Shown one piece after another: positions 43,596 to 55,120 of a stretch of DNA of 64,000 nucleotides. A program made the position numbers and the translations under genes. Numbering within the stretch: the stretch's first letter is position 1; each line of letters begins with the position of its first letter. Below the pieces are notes generated by a model, which saw only the letters and a program-made list of their open reading frames with translations, was not told the DNA's origin and did not search any database. Origin of the DNA: G963675935 sp963719005 (GTDB taxonomy: Bacteria > Planctomycetota > Planctomycetia > Pirellulales > Thermoguttaceae); NCBI GenBank assembly GCA_963719005.1, contig CAVRAR010000008.1, forward strand, positions 1-64,000, read 5' to 3'.

Positions 43596-45425
43596 ATGTC
43601 CAATTTATCCTTCCAAGAAGCCCTGACCCGCGGCGTGCTCGTCTTTGACGGGGCGATGGGCACCGAGATCTATCGGCATCATGTCTTCACGAATCGCTGC
43701 TTCGATGAATTGTGCCTTTCCGATCCGAAGCTCATTCGGCAGATTCATGCGGAATATCGCGACGCCGGGGCCGACGTGTTGACGACTAACACGTTCGGGG
43801 CCAATCGGGCGGCGTTGGCCAAGTTCGCGCTGGCCGAGCGGCTGCCCGAAATCCTCCGAGCGGGCGCCCGGCTCGCCCGCGAGACGGCCGACGCGGCCGG
43901 GCGGCCGATGTACGTGGCCGGTTCGATCGGTCCGCCGTCGATCCAACCGCAGTATGAAGCAGCCATCGAAGAGATGATCGTCGAGCAGGCGCAGGGTCTG
44001 ATCGAAGGGGGCGCCGACTTCATCCTCTTCGAGACCCAGCCCAATCGGGCGGCGCTCGAGCAATGTGCGGCGGCAATGCGGCAATTGCCGGGCGTGCCGT
44101 TCGTGCTTTCGTTCGCCATCGTGGCAACGGGCGAAACGGCCTCCGGCGAGTCGGTCGAGCGGATGTTGGCCCCCTTGCCGCCCGAGTGCGCGCAGCCGAT
44201 CGCCTGGGGAATGAACTGCGGCGTCGGCCCCGACGGGCTGCTCGGCGCGGTCGAGCAGGCGGTGCGGCTCACCACGCTCCCATTGATCGTTCAGCCCAAC
44301 GCCGGAATGCCGAAAGAGGTCGAAAACCGCCGCATTTACCTCTGCTCGCCCGAATACCTGGCGACCTATGTCAAGCGATACGTGGCCTTGGGCGCGTCGG
44401 CCGTGGGCGGCTGTTGCGGAACGACGCCGGAACACATTCGCGAGGTGGTGGCGGTCGTCCGTCCGCTGGCCCGGGCGAAAGTCTTATCGCCCCCGGTTCC
44501 GGCGACGCACGTCGAGCCGAAAGAGCCCGCGCCGTTGGCCGAAAGATCGCGGCTGGGCGCGCGGCTCGTTGCCCGGCAATGGATTACGACAGTCGAGCTG
44601 CTGCCGCCGCGCGGCTACAATCTGCAATCGACGATCGCAAAGGCCAAGCTGCTGCACGAGCGTGGCGTCAATGCGATCAACATTCCCGACGGTCCGCGTG
44701 CCACCGCCCGGCTTTCGTCGTTGGTCACTGCCGAGCACATCCTGCGTGAAGCCGCGATCGAGCCGATACTGCATTTCTGCTGCCGCGACCGAAACTTGAT
44801 CGGCATGCAGGCCGACCTGCTGGCCTGTGCGGCCTGCGGCGTTCGCAACCTGCTATTCGTAACCGGCGACTCGCCGAAGCTGGGCGACTACCCGCAGGCG
44901 ACCGGGGTGTTCGATGCCGATTCGATCGGCATGACGGCGGTGCAGCACCGGCTCAACGGCGGCATCGACCTCGGCGGCCAGGCCATCGACCCGCCCACTT
45001 TTGCCGCGATCGGCGTTGGGCTCGACCCCACGGTGCTCGACCGCCAGCGCGAGCTCGACCGCTTCCGCCGAAAAGTCGAAGCGGGGGCCGAGTTCGCCAT
45101 CACCCAGCCGGTGTTCGACCCCGACGCCCTGCTGCGATTTCTCGACGAAGTGCAACTGTTGGGCCTGCCGATTCTCGCGGGCATCTGGCCGCTGGCGAGC
45201 TACCGGAACGCCTCGTTCATGCGCAATGAGGTGCCGGGCGTGATCGTGCCCGACAGCATCATGGAGCGGATGGCGTCGGTCGATCGCCGCGAGGACCAGC
45301 TCGCCATCGGCATCGAGATCGCCCGCGAGTCGGTCGCCCGCGTCCGCGATCGCGTCTCGGGCATTCAAGTCAGCGCACCGTTGGGCAACATCGAGACGGC
45401 CTGGGCGGTGATTGAGGGTTGGTGA
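43596..45425 (+). CDS. Bifunctional homocysteine S-methyltransferase / methylenetetrahydrofolate reductase
   Basis: A 609-aa fusion in one clean frame. Residues 1-300 are a homocysteine methyltransferase barrel: VFDGAMGTEIYRH, and zinc ligands C208 (GMNCGVGP) and the Cys pair at about 272-273 (AVGGCCGTTPEHI). Residues about 320-609 are a methylenetetrahydrofolate reductase: VELLPPRGYNLQSTI, NIPDGPRATARLSS, FVTGDSPKLGDYPQ, EFAITQPVFDPDALL. Together they would make 5-methyl-THF and help recycle homocysteine to methionine. The start codon follows a repeat and has no Shine-Dalgarno site. Confidence 0.9.
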   Translation: MSNLSFQEALTRGVLVFDGAMGTEIYRHHVFTNRCFDELCLSDPKLIRQIHAEYRDAGADVLTTNTFGANRAALAKFALAERLPEILRAGARLARETADAAGRPMYVAGSIGPPSIQPQYEAAIEEMIVEQAQGLIEGGADFILFETQPNRAALEQCAAAMRQLPGVPFVLSFAIVATGETASGESVERMLAPLPPECAQPIAWGMNCGVGPDGLLGAVEQAVRLTTLPLIVQPNAGMPKEVENRRIYLCSPEYLATYVKRYVALGASAVGGCCGTTPEHIREVVAVVRPLARAKVLSPPVPATHVEPKEPAPLAERSRLGARLVARQWITTVELLPPRGYNLQSTIAKAKLLHERGVNAINIPDGPRATARLSSLVTAEHILREAAIEPILHFCCRDRNLIGMQADLLACAACGVRNLLFVTGDSPKLGDYPQATGVFDADSIGMTAVQHRLNGGIDLGGQAIDPPTFAAIGVGLDPTVLDRQRELDRFRRKVEAGAEFAITQPVFDPDALLRFLDEVQLLGLPILAGIWPLASYRNASFMRNEVPGVIVPDSIMERMASVDRREDQLAIGIEIARESVARVRDRVSGIQVSAPLGNIETAWAVIEGW

Positions 45426-45436
45426 GGCCGGCGGTA

Positions 45437-45509
45437 GGGGGACGGAGGAGGTTGTCGGCAGAAAGTCCTGAAAACTGACGGCGTTTTTACGACAACCTCC
45501 TCCGTCCCC
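45437..45509. repeat. Palindromic repeat (GGGGACGGAGGAGG type)
   Basis: GGGGACGGAGGAGGTTGTCG and its exact complement (45490-45509) enclose a loop of about 32 bases. It follows the methyltransferase gene and may act as its terminator. Confidence 0.75.
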
Positions 45510-47520
45510 TTCCGATGTGTTGCCGATTCGCCTGCCGCTACGAGTTTGTGGCGGAAAATCCTGGCCCCTCTGCCATGCGGAGAACTGGTCTTTCGCGCGG
45601 GGTAGTTGACGGCTGGTAGCCTAGGCGATAGTGTTAAACTTGGGTGATTGGCCCGGCAGCCGGGTCGCCATCTTTTCCCATGTTCGGCCCCGCTCCTGCC
45701 AAGGGGCCCGCTGTCAGTAATCGTCGGCGTTGTGACAAAATGGAGGCTCGAAATGTCGGCGAAAAAGAGGCGAGAAACGGAACGCTTTTCAACAAGACCG
45801 CACGGCCGGGTAGTGAAGCAGCAACCCAGCGGGCAGGCGAAAGATGATCCCCACGTCGTCGAGCAGCCCAAGGCCGCCGCGACGGTGGATGACGTCGAAA
45901 ACGGCGAGACGCCGCAAACCCTCAGGTTTCCCATCATCGGCATCGGCGCTTCGGCCGGCGGGCTCGAGGCGTTGCAGGAGTTCTTCGGTCATACGCCGGC
46001 CGACAGCGGCATCGGCTTCATCGTCGTCACGCACCAACATCCGGGCCACGTCAGCCTGCGGCGGGCATTACCGCCGACGTCTCGAAGGAGCGGCTCGATC
46101 GCTATTTCATCCGCGAAGACAACACGTACCGCGTCGCCAAGGAAATCCGTGAGATGCTGGTCTTCGCGCCGCAGAACGTCATTAGGGATCCGCCGTTCAC
46201 GAAGCTCGACCTCGTGGTTTGCCGGAACGTACTGATTTATCTCGACGGCGACGCGCAGCGGCGGCTTTTGCCGGTTTTTCATTACGCGATGCGTTCCGGC
46301 GGGCTGCTGTTCTTGGGCCCGTCCGAGTCGATCGGCAGGTTTGCGGATCTCTTCGAGCCGTTGGACAACAAGTGGAAGATTTTCCGCAAGAAGGAGACGG
46401 TTTCGCCCATGTATCCGTTGATGGAGCTGCTGGCCGAGCCGACGGGGGCCCGGCACGTCGAGACGCCGCCCCGCGATCATTTTGCCCCGATCAAGCAGTC
46501 GCAGACGACGGCGCATATCGAGCGGGTTGTGCTGGGAAGATTCGCGCCGACGACGCTGGTGGTCAACGAGCGGGGAACGATCGTCTACATCCACGGCCGT
46601 ACGGGTGCCTACCTGGAACCGACCGAAGGGCAACCGCGCAACAACATCCTGGAGATGGCCCGACACGGCCTGTTGCGGCCCTTGACGGCCGCCTTGCGGC
46701 AGGCGTCGATTGAGCGGCGGGAAGTCGTTCGCGAAAACATCCGCGTGAAGTCCAACGGCGACTACACCAACATCAACTTTTCGGTCAGCCGCATCGAAGA
46801 CCCGGAACCCATCCGCGGCCTGCTGTTGGTGACGATCACTCCCACCCAGGCGGCCCCATCGCCGACCCCGATGCAACAAGGAGAGAAGGCCGACGACCAC
46901 ATCACCCGCGCCGACGAGCTCGAACACCAGTTGCAGTACACCAAGGAATCGCTGCAAACGACGATTGAGGAGTTGGAAACCTCGAACGAAGAATTGAAAT
47001 CGACCAACGAAGAGTTGCAGTCCACCAACGAGGAATTGCAGAGCACCAACGAGGAATTGGAGACGTCGAAGGAAGAAATGCAGTCGTTGAACGAGGAATT
47101 GAGCACCGTCAACACCGAGCTGCAAGCCAAAGTGGACGAGTTGTCGCGGGCCACCGACGACATGCAGAATCTGCTGAACAGCACGCAGGTGGCTACGATC
47201 TTTCTGGACAGTCAATTCAACTCCGTCAGGCTCCCGCTGTCTCGCGAGCCTATCGATGACGCCCACACCGAGCGGCCGCAACTGGCCGCCCCCGCTCGCC
47301 CTTTGCGAATCCTCCTGGCCGAGGACACGCGCAGCAGCCAGCAAGTGATTGCAGCGATCTTGCGGAAGCGGGGACACACGGTCGCGGTGGCCGACGACGG
47401 TCGGAAGGCGCTCGATCTGGCCGGCCGCGAGAACTTCGACGTGATATTGATGGACGTGCAGATGCCCGTGCTCGACGGTTTGCAGGCCACGGCGGCTATC
47501 CGCAAGCGCGAAGCGGAAAC

Positions 47521-47633
47521 GGGATTAGGGATTAGGGATTGGAGATTGGATAAAGACAAACGGGCAACCGGCGCCGATTGTCCGAACTCTAATCCCCAAT
47601 CCCCAATCCCTGATCTCCAATCCCCAACCCCTT
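47521..47633. repeat. In-frame palindromic repeat in the receiver domain (GGGATTAGGGATT type)
   Basis: GGGATTAGGGATTAGGGATT is mirrored by CTAATCCCCAATCCCCAATC. It encodes about 37 residues (LGIRDWRLDKDKRATGADCP onward) between AIRKREAETG and RVPIVALTAHAY of the receiver. Same family as the repeats bordering the pheS-pheT insertion. Confidence 0.75.
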
Positions 47634-47784
47634 CGTCCCGGGTGCCGATCGTCGCCTTGACCGCCCATGCCTACCGGGACGATGCCGAGCGATGCATGGC
47701 GGTGGGCATGGACGCCTTCTTGTGCAAGCCCGTCAAAAGCGAGGAGTTGATCGATTTGGTCGAGCGTCTGGCCGAGCCGATGTC

Positions 47785-47836
47785 TTGTGGTGCAGCCGTC
47801 CCGCCTGCCAGCGCAGCCGAGACGGCTGCACCACAA
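47785..47836. repeat. In-frame TTGTGGTGCAG palindrome before the Hpt domain
   Basis: TTGTGGTGCAGCCGTC is mirrored by GACGGCTGCACCACAA. Same family as 37964-38016; here it codes for an Ala/Pro linker (CGAAVPPASAAETAAPQ). Confidence 0.75.
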
Positions 47837-48254
47837 GATACCACAACCGTCTTCTCTTATGACGACGCCCCGAAAAGTTGTCTGAACAACCCGGGCCTGT
47901 TCCAAGACATCATCGAATTTCTCTTTGAAGAGGCCGGCCCGATGCTGCAACAGGCGCGAGACGGCCTCGAACACTGCGATGCCGAAAAAATGGCAAAGGC
48001 GGCCCATCGGCTGAAGGGGACGGTAATCCATTTAGGCGCCGGCCGCAAAGGCGGCCCTGCGGCGCGTCGAACGAATGGGTTTTGCCGGTAACCTCACCGA
48101 CGCCGACGCGGCGCTCCGCAACGCGCAAACTCAAATCGACCTCCTCGAACAAGCACTGGCGGAGTATCGAAGGAAGACGGACAATCCCAAGAGCCGGATG
48201 AAACAGTGCACCGATGCAAAGACCTGACCGACTCTTGCAGAATGCGGATTTGAA

Positions 48255-48338
48255 GTCCCCTCTCGCTCCGGGAGAGGGCTGATAATCAGAAAACGCTTTG
48301 CCGTCACCCCCGACCTCTCTTCCACAGGGAGAGGGGAC
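48255..48338. repeat. Palindromic repeat between convergent genes
   Basis: GTCCCCTCTC and GAGAGGGGAC enclose two smaller hairpins. It lies between the CheB/CheR chimera and ftsH, which face each other. Confidence 0.6.
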
Positions 48339-48404
48339 ACGTTCTTCGCGAGTCGCCCGCGTCTGTGTGCCACTGCTTGGAACAAGCAGTGCCGGGGCAG
48401 CGGC

Positions 48405-50447
<2,043 letters not shown>

Positions 50448-50781
50448 TGGAGGGGAATTCCTTGCTCGTTTTCTATCGTCTCTCTTATTGTACTACGCTC
50501 CGAGGCAGATTGTAGGTGTGGGGGCGCGTGCCGGGCAAATAATGTGGGAGGCGATTCCCGTCGCCGATTGGGCGGAGCCCGACGGATGGGCGTAGGTTAT
50601 GCTTCAGCATAACGGAGTCGGCATGGCAGAGAGCGGCTGCCGCGTTATGCCATTGGGCTTTGTGATTGAGAAGGAACCGTTGATGTTAGACGTTGATTGC
50701 GTGCCTTTTCCCTAACCCAGGCGTTTACGCCTGCGGGAAGAACTTGACCGGGGCGACCGACACGGATAGAAATGGAGAACT
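50448..50781. other. Intergenic region with two short palindromes
   Basis: 334 bases between the divergent ftsH and FHA genes. It holds GTAGGTTATGCTTCAGCATA at 50592 (family of 52697) and the hairpin AGGCGTTTACGCCT near 50722, and the ftsH -10-like TACAAT on the minus strand (50487-50492). No gene was seen. Confidence 0.5.
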
Positions 50782-51456
50782 ATGGCACTAATCACCTTAC
50801 GAGTGATCGACGGCGCCGACCGCGGCCGGGTGTTCGCCGACGCCCCCACCCCGCTGACCATCGGGCGCGAAGAGGGCAATCCGATCCAATTGAACGACGA
50901 GCGGATCAGCCGTTTCCACCTCAAAATCCAGGAAGATCAGCATAAGATCGTCTTGACCGACCTGCAAAGCACCAACGGCACCAAGGTCAACGGTGAGCCC
51001 GCCCAGCTTTGGGTGCTTCGGCCGGGCGACGTGATCGCCGTGGGGCGAACCGTCTTGGTCTATGGATCGCGCGAGGAGATCGCCGAGCGGCTGGCAGCTT
51101 TGCGCGAGGGGCGAGTTGCGGAGGGCGTCACGCTGGACGCCGACGAATACGAGGAAGCGCCCAGCGCCGCCGCGTTGGATTTCGAGCTGAATTTCGCCGA
51201 CGCCGCCGACGCCAAAGAGATCCTCCACACGCTGGCCCCGCCCGAGCTGCCTGACGCGCTGAGCACCGGCCAAGCCGCCCAATTGGCCGAAATGCTCCTG
51301 TACATCAACCTGCGAATGCGGGGACTGATTCAATCGGTCGAATCAAAAGCCAAGGGCGATCGGGTAACGCTGGAGCAGCGGCAGTGGCAGAACTTGATCG
51401 ATCTACAAGACCGCATCGCCGGCTATCTCCGCCAGATCGGCGAGCCGAGCGAATAA
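50782..51456 (+). CDS. FHA-domain protein
   Basis: A 224-aa cytoplasmic protein. Residues 1-95 are a forkhead-associated domain that binds phosphothreonine: PLTIGREEGNPIQLNDERIS, RFHLKI, LQSTNGTKVNGEPA, LRPGDVIAVGRTVLVY. The rest is acidic and helical (LPDALSTGQAAQLAEMLLYI), without a named domain. The start at 50782 has GGAG 7 bases upstream. It is divergent from ftsH. Partners would be Ser/Thr kinases, none of which are in this window. Confidence 0.88.
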   Translation: MALITLRVIDGADRGRVFADAPTPLTIGREEGNPIQLNDERISRFHLKIQEDQHKIVLTDLQSTNGTKVNGEPAQLWVLRPGDVIAVGRTVLVYGSREEIAERLAALREGRVAEGVTLDADEYEEAPSAAALDFELNFADAADAKEILHTLAPPELPDALSTGQAAQLAEMLLYINLRMRGLIQSVESKAKGDRVTLEQRQWQNLIDLQDRIAGYLRQIGEPSE

Positions 51457-51473
51457 CGGACTGGCTCCGAGAA

Positions 51474-51547
51474 AAAGGGGACAGGTCCAATTTGTGCGAA
51501 GCACCCTCCGGGCCGTTCCGGCAAATTGGACCTGTCCCCTTTTTCCT
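51474..51547. repeat. Palindromic element after the FHA gene (GGGGACAG family)
   Basis: AAAAAGGGGACAGGTCCAAT and its complement flank a loop GTGCGAAGCACCCTCCGGG, the same loop as inside pepT and pheT. Here it lies outside genes and resembles a terminator. Confidence 0.8.
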
Positions 51548-51602
51548 CATCGTGGCGAGAAACGTCGAGTTCGGATAGAATCGACGGCGAGGAGAGAATC
51601 CC

Positions 51603-52688
51603 ATGAGGCCGCTCGGAGTACGCCGCTGCGTCAGGTCGCGTCATTCCGCCTACACCTGGATCGAATTGGTCATGGTGGTCGTCGTGCTGGCCGTCTTGCT
51701 GGGGATAGGGCTGCCGGCGCTGCTGACCGCCATCCAGCGGTCGCGGCGGATGAATTGCATGAATAATCTCAAGCAGATCGGCCTGGCCATCCACAACTAC
51801 GTTACGTCGAATGTGCGGTATCCGCCGGGCACGATTTGCTCGACGGGGCCCGTGATGCCGCAGAATCAGTACGATGTGTGGAGCGAGGCGGCTCAGACCA
51901 TGCCGGGCGGACACGGCACCAGTTTCCTTCTGCGTATCTTGCCCTACATTGCCCCTGCTCCTCCCCCGTGGAACTTCAAAGGCGGTGTGGGGCTTAATGC
52001 CGGCACGCAGGGCGCGCCAGGATCTGCCAACATCAACATCCGGGAGTTTTATTGTCCGATTCGGCGGACGTCGCTGCGTTCAGGCGACAATGCGATGATG
52101 CTGGCAAGTTGGTGGCCGGGCGGCGGGACGGATTACGGCGGCTGCGTCGGCCGACACGTCGCCTACGACATGAGCAGCCCAAGCCACAACGTCCTCGATG
52201 CGGGCGCGCCCAATGCAATCGTGTTCGACCCCGGCGTCACCGTCCCGAATCCGGGCTGCACAGTCTCTAAAGACGCTGCCTCGCGTCGATGGGGCATCTT
52301 CGGCCGCGTGAACGTGAGCACAAGTTATGCCGAAGTCAGAGACGGCCTGTCGAATACCATTGCAATCGGTGAGTTACAGCGAATCGTGGTTACCGACGCC
52401 CAGCATGGCGGGGCGAATAACGTGTGCCACGACGGCTGGGCGGTCGGCGGGGACGCCACCGGATTCACCACCGGCTACGGCGGGCCCGCAATCAAAATCA
52501 ACGGCCAGCCGGTGCCGCCGATGAACAACGGTTTCTTCCAATCGCCCGGCAGCGATCACCCCGGCGGGGCAAACTTCGGAATAGCTGACGGCTCAGTGTG
52601 GTTCTTTTCGACATCCATGGACCCTAATGTCTTTGCTTTACTTGGAAGCATGAACGACAGCGTTCCCACCGGTGAAGTGATTCAATAG
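51603..52688 (+). CDS. DUF1559 pseudopilin-like protein
   Basis: A 361-aa exported protein with a type IV pilin-like N-terminal helix (AYTWIELVMVVVVLAVLLGIGLPALLTAIQ), where the usual GFTLVELL is changed to AYTWIELV, so cleavage and methylation by a prepilin peptidase are uncertain. The rest is the DUF1559 domain common in planctomycetes: MNNLKQIGLAIHNYV, then GLSNTIAIGE, and the closing SDHPGGANFGIADGSVWFFS. The Gly usually at the cleavage site is Ala here. The function of the family is not established. Confidence 0.85.
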   Translation: MRPLGVRRCVRSRHSAYTWIELVMVVVVLAVLLGIGLPALLTAIQRSRRMNCMNNLKQIGLAIHNYVTSNVRYPPGTICSTGPVMPQNQYDVWSEAAQTMPGGHGTSFLLRILPYIAPAPPPWNFKGGVGLNAGTQGAPGSANINIREFYCPIRRTSLRSGDNAMMLASWWPGGGTDYGGCVGRHVAYDMSSPSHNVLDAGAPNAIVFDPGVTVPNPGCTVSKDAASRRWGIFGRVNVSTSYAEVRDGLSNTIAIGELQRIVVTDAQHGGANNVCHDGWAVGGDATGFTTGYGGPAIKINGQPVPPMNNGFFQSPGSDHPGGANFGIADGSVWFFSTSMDPNVFALLGSMNDSVPTGEVIQ

Positions 52689-52696
52689 CCGGGCCC

Positions 52697-52761
52697 GTAG
52701 GTTATGCTTTAGCATAACACCCGGGCTGGTCGGCGAATTGTTATGCTGAAGCATAACCTAC
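52697..52761. repeat. Palindromic repeat (GTTATGCTxxAGCATAAC pair)
   Basis: GTAGGTTATGCTTTAGCATA and its complement at 52740-52761; each arm is itself a hairpin. Confidence 0.75.
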
Positions 52762-52792
52762 AATCTACCGTTCATTGGCACCCAAGAAACAA

Positions 52793-52817
52793 CGTTCCCA
52801 CGCGGAGCGTGGGAACG
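52793..52817. repeat. CGTTCCCACGC hairpin
   Basis: CGTTCCCACG and CGTGGGAACG around a short loop, between two convergent genes; may act as a terminator. Confidence 0.65.
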
Positions 52818-52866
52818 AGGCGCTATTTGGCGATAGCAAACCGATTATGGTTGACCGGTCGCCGCG

Positions 52867-55053
52867 TCAAACCGTCGCGGCGACCGCTTCTTCGTGATTG
52901 TTGCGGCGCTCGGCGCGGCTGGTGTCCAACGACAACTGCATCGTCACGCTCCAGCGGCCTTCCTTGTCGGCTTCGACTAGCCAGTGGGGCATCACGACCA
53001 CCGATTGATGCACCAACTCGAAGCCGCCTTCGGATTGGCTGACCGTCTCGATCGGGAACGTCCAGAAGTTGCTGGGCCGCGACATCTTCAACCCGACGTC
53101 GATCCCCAGCCACTCGTCGGTCAGGCCGAGACCGAAGGCGTTCTGCAAATCGAGCTTCGAGCCGAGTTGGCCGAGGACGTTGCCGCCCATGTCGTAGAAG
53201 TTCCGCCCGTAGGCGTTGCTGGGCATTCCGGCGAAGTTCAACTCGACGGCGAAGTGCAGCGGCCGGCCCTGCGGCAGATTTTCCAGCAGGTAGGCCACTT
53301 GCAGCGTCGAACTGCCGGCGTCGAGCGTCAGCCCCTTGGTGATCCGCACCGGTGTGCCGTTGACATTGCCGTCGCGGAGCAACTGCACCTGGATGCGGTC
53401 GGGATTCCGCCGGATGCGGGCTTCATAGGGGCCGTTGACGAAATCGCCGCGCTGCGGCGCCGTGACGTTGGCCACGGCTTCGAGCGTCGCGTCGTTGTCG
53501 TAAAACAGATCGACGAGGCTCTTGCGGAGATGGTCGTCGTATTGCAGCCGCTTGTCGAGATCGGGCTGCTTGAAGACGACGCGCTCGTGGATGCTTGCCA
53601 CCTGGCCGCCGTTCTGATGTTCGCCGGCACGTACCTTCTCGTGGTACGCCTCGGGCCGCCGGGCCAATGTGGCCAGCAGGTTGTGCTGGATGCGGCGGAC
53701 GTCGAGCTCCATCATTTGCCCGCCGTTGTTCGGCGCGACCAGGGCGATCATCTTGTCGTTCGTCAGGCGGACTTCCTGCCGGGCGTCGAAATTGAAGTCG
53801 TCGGCCGTCGCCTCGATCCAAGTCTCCGGCTTTCCGACGGCCCGATCCAACAGGTTGTCGGCGGCGATCAAGTGCTGATAGACGGCGTTGCGCAAATGGG
53901 GCAAATAGATGCCGCCGAACGCGCCGTGCCAATAGCCGCAATTACACTGGCCGCGGTATAGCTCGGTGCGGGCCTGCTCGAGCAACTCGGGATTCACCGG
54001 CTCGCCGGAGGTCATCGCCGCGATGGTCTCCTGCAACCGGCGGCTGACGCTCATCATGCGGCAGTACATTTCGTCGGCTTCGGGGTATTTCACTTTGTAA
54101 TTCCGCCAGAAGCCGCCGCGGATCAGCGGGCGCAGCGAAGCCCAGCGCGGATCGTCCTTCATCTCGCGGGCGATGCGCTCGTACTCGACGAGCCGCTCGC
54201 TCGGCAGCACCCATTCGGTCATCTCGCGGTAGCTGCAATCGGGCAGGAAGATTTTGCCGACCGGGGGAACGTTGTCAAAGGCCTCGGCCAGCGTGGTGAC
54301 TTGAATCCACTCCTGGTTTTGCACCAGGGCGTCGAAGAAACGGACCAACCAGCCGTCGTCGTAGACGTGCTTTCTCGTTTCCGGCCAGGTGCCGAACTTC
54401 TCGCCGTCGTCGCCAAAGACGACAACCGCGTTGGCATGTTCCGCGGCAATCTTCGCCAGGTAGTCGATTGTCTGCTGCGGATCGGCGAACGGGATCGTGT
54501 ATCGCAGCCGCTCGCTGCCGGGAAATACGGAGAGGATGCGGCCTTCGTCTTCGGTCAGCAGGTGGCCGGTCAATTGCGAATCGGTCAGGCCGGCACACTT
54601 GAAGTGGAAATCGTCGAGAATGGTGTATTCGATGCCGGCGTCGACCAGGTCGCGAGCAAACGACTGTTCCCAAACCCGCTCGGGAACCCAGACGCCGCGG
54701 ACCGTGGCGCCCAGACGATTCTGCAAGAACCGGGTGTAGCTGCGGATTTGGCCGACGCGATCCCACGAGGGGATCGACGCCAAGATCGGCTCGTAATACG
54801 CCCCACCGAGAATCTCGATCCGCCCCTGCTCGACGAACTCGGCCAGCCAGTCGATATACTCGGGCTGATGGACGGCGAGCCATTCGATCAACGAGCCGCT
54901 GACGTGCAACGACATCTTCAGCGTGGGATAGCGGCTGAAGACGTCGAGGAAGTTGCGATAGCTATCGTCGAACGCCCGTTGAAAGACGTCGTCGAAGTTG
55001 CCGACAGGTTGATGGTTGTGCAGGGCGAAGACAAAGCGGATGCGGTTGGGCAT
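52867..55053 (-). CDS. GH57 glucanotransferase/amylase-type protein with DUF1925/DUF1926
   Basis: A 728-aa protein of the 4-alpha-glucanotransferase/amylase branch of GH57, acting on alpha-1,4-glucan. It starts MPNRIRFVFALHNHQPVGNF (HNHQP motif). The catalytic nucleophile is E125 in WVPERVWEQ; the acid/base Asp is in VVFGDDGEKFG (residues 215-216), at almost the same place as in Thermococcus litoralis enzyme. DUF1925 and DUF1926 beta domains follow to the end. The ATG at 55053 was chosen since HNHQP enzymes begin here; a longer frame to 55242 adds only low-quality sequence. It is last in the glycogen-related cluster. Confidence 0.88.
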   Translation of the reverse strand: MPNRIRFVFALHNHQPVGNFDDVFQRAFDDSYRNFLDVFSRYPTLKMSLHVSGSLIEWLAVHQPEYIDWLAEFVEQGRIEILGGAYYEPILASIPSWDRVGQIRSYTRFLQNRLGATVRGVWVPERVWEQSFARDLVDAGIEYTILDDFHFKCAGLTDSQLTGHLLTEDEGRILSVFPGSERLRYTIPFADPQQTIDYLAKIAAEHANAVVVFGDDGEKFGTWPETRKHVYDDGWLVRFFDALVQNQEWIQVTTLAEAFDNVPPVGKIFLPDCSYREMTEWVLPSERLVEYERIAREMKDDPRWASLRPLIRGGFWRNYKVKYPEADEMYCRMMSVSRRLQETIAAMTSGEPVNPELLEQARTELYRGQCNCGYWHGAFGGIYLPHLRNAVYQHLIAADNLLDRAVGKPETWIEATADDFNFDARQEVRLTNDKMIALVAPNNGGQMMELDVRRIQHNLLATLARRPEAYHEKVRAGEHQNGGQVASIHERVVFKQPDLDKRLQYDDHLRKSLVDLFYDNDATLEAVANVTAPQRGDFVNGPYEARIRRNPDRIQVQLLRDGNVNGTPVRITKGLTLDAGSSTLQVAYLLENLPQGRPLHFAVELNFAGMPSNAYGRNFYDMGGNVLGQLGSKLDLQNAFGLGLTDEWLGIDVGLKMSRPSNFWTFPIETVSQSEGGFELVHQSVVVMPHWLVEADKEGRWSVTMQLSLDTSRAERRNNHEEAVAATV

Positions 55054-55120
55054 GATTGCGTTGGGGGGGGCAGGTGTAATGGAACGGGAATGCTTTCTTA
55101 ATCGGCAACCGCACCCCAGT

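Larger units (their letters stand above)
45753..48227 (+). pseudogene. CheB/CheR - receiver - Hpt chimera with large internal deletions
   Basis: The ATG at 45753 follows GGAG (MSAKKRRETERFS). A CheB-like start (FPIIGIGASAGGLEALQEFF, THQHPGHVSL) stops at about 46065 and jumps, with a frame change, to the end of a CheR domain (FAPQNVIRDPPFTKLDLVVC, RNVLIYL). A PAS-like part and a long coiled coil of ELxSTNEELQ heptads follow. At about 47215, ATIFLDSQF runs directly into SVRLPLSRE, the end of a histidine-kinase ATPase domain, so HisKA and most of HATPase are missing. A receiver (LLAEDTRSSQQ, MDVQMPVLDG, CKPV) and an Hpt with AHRLKGTVIHLG end it, with one extra base at about 48045. Two palindromes are in frame in the receiver part. 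It cannot perform full CheB or CheR catalysis. Confidence 0.7.
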
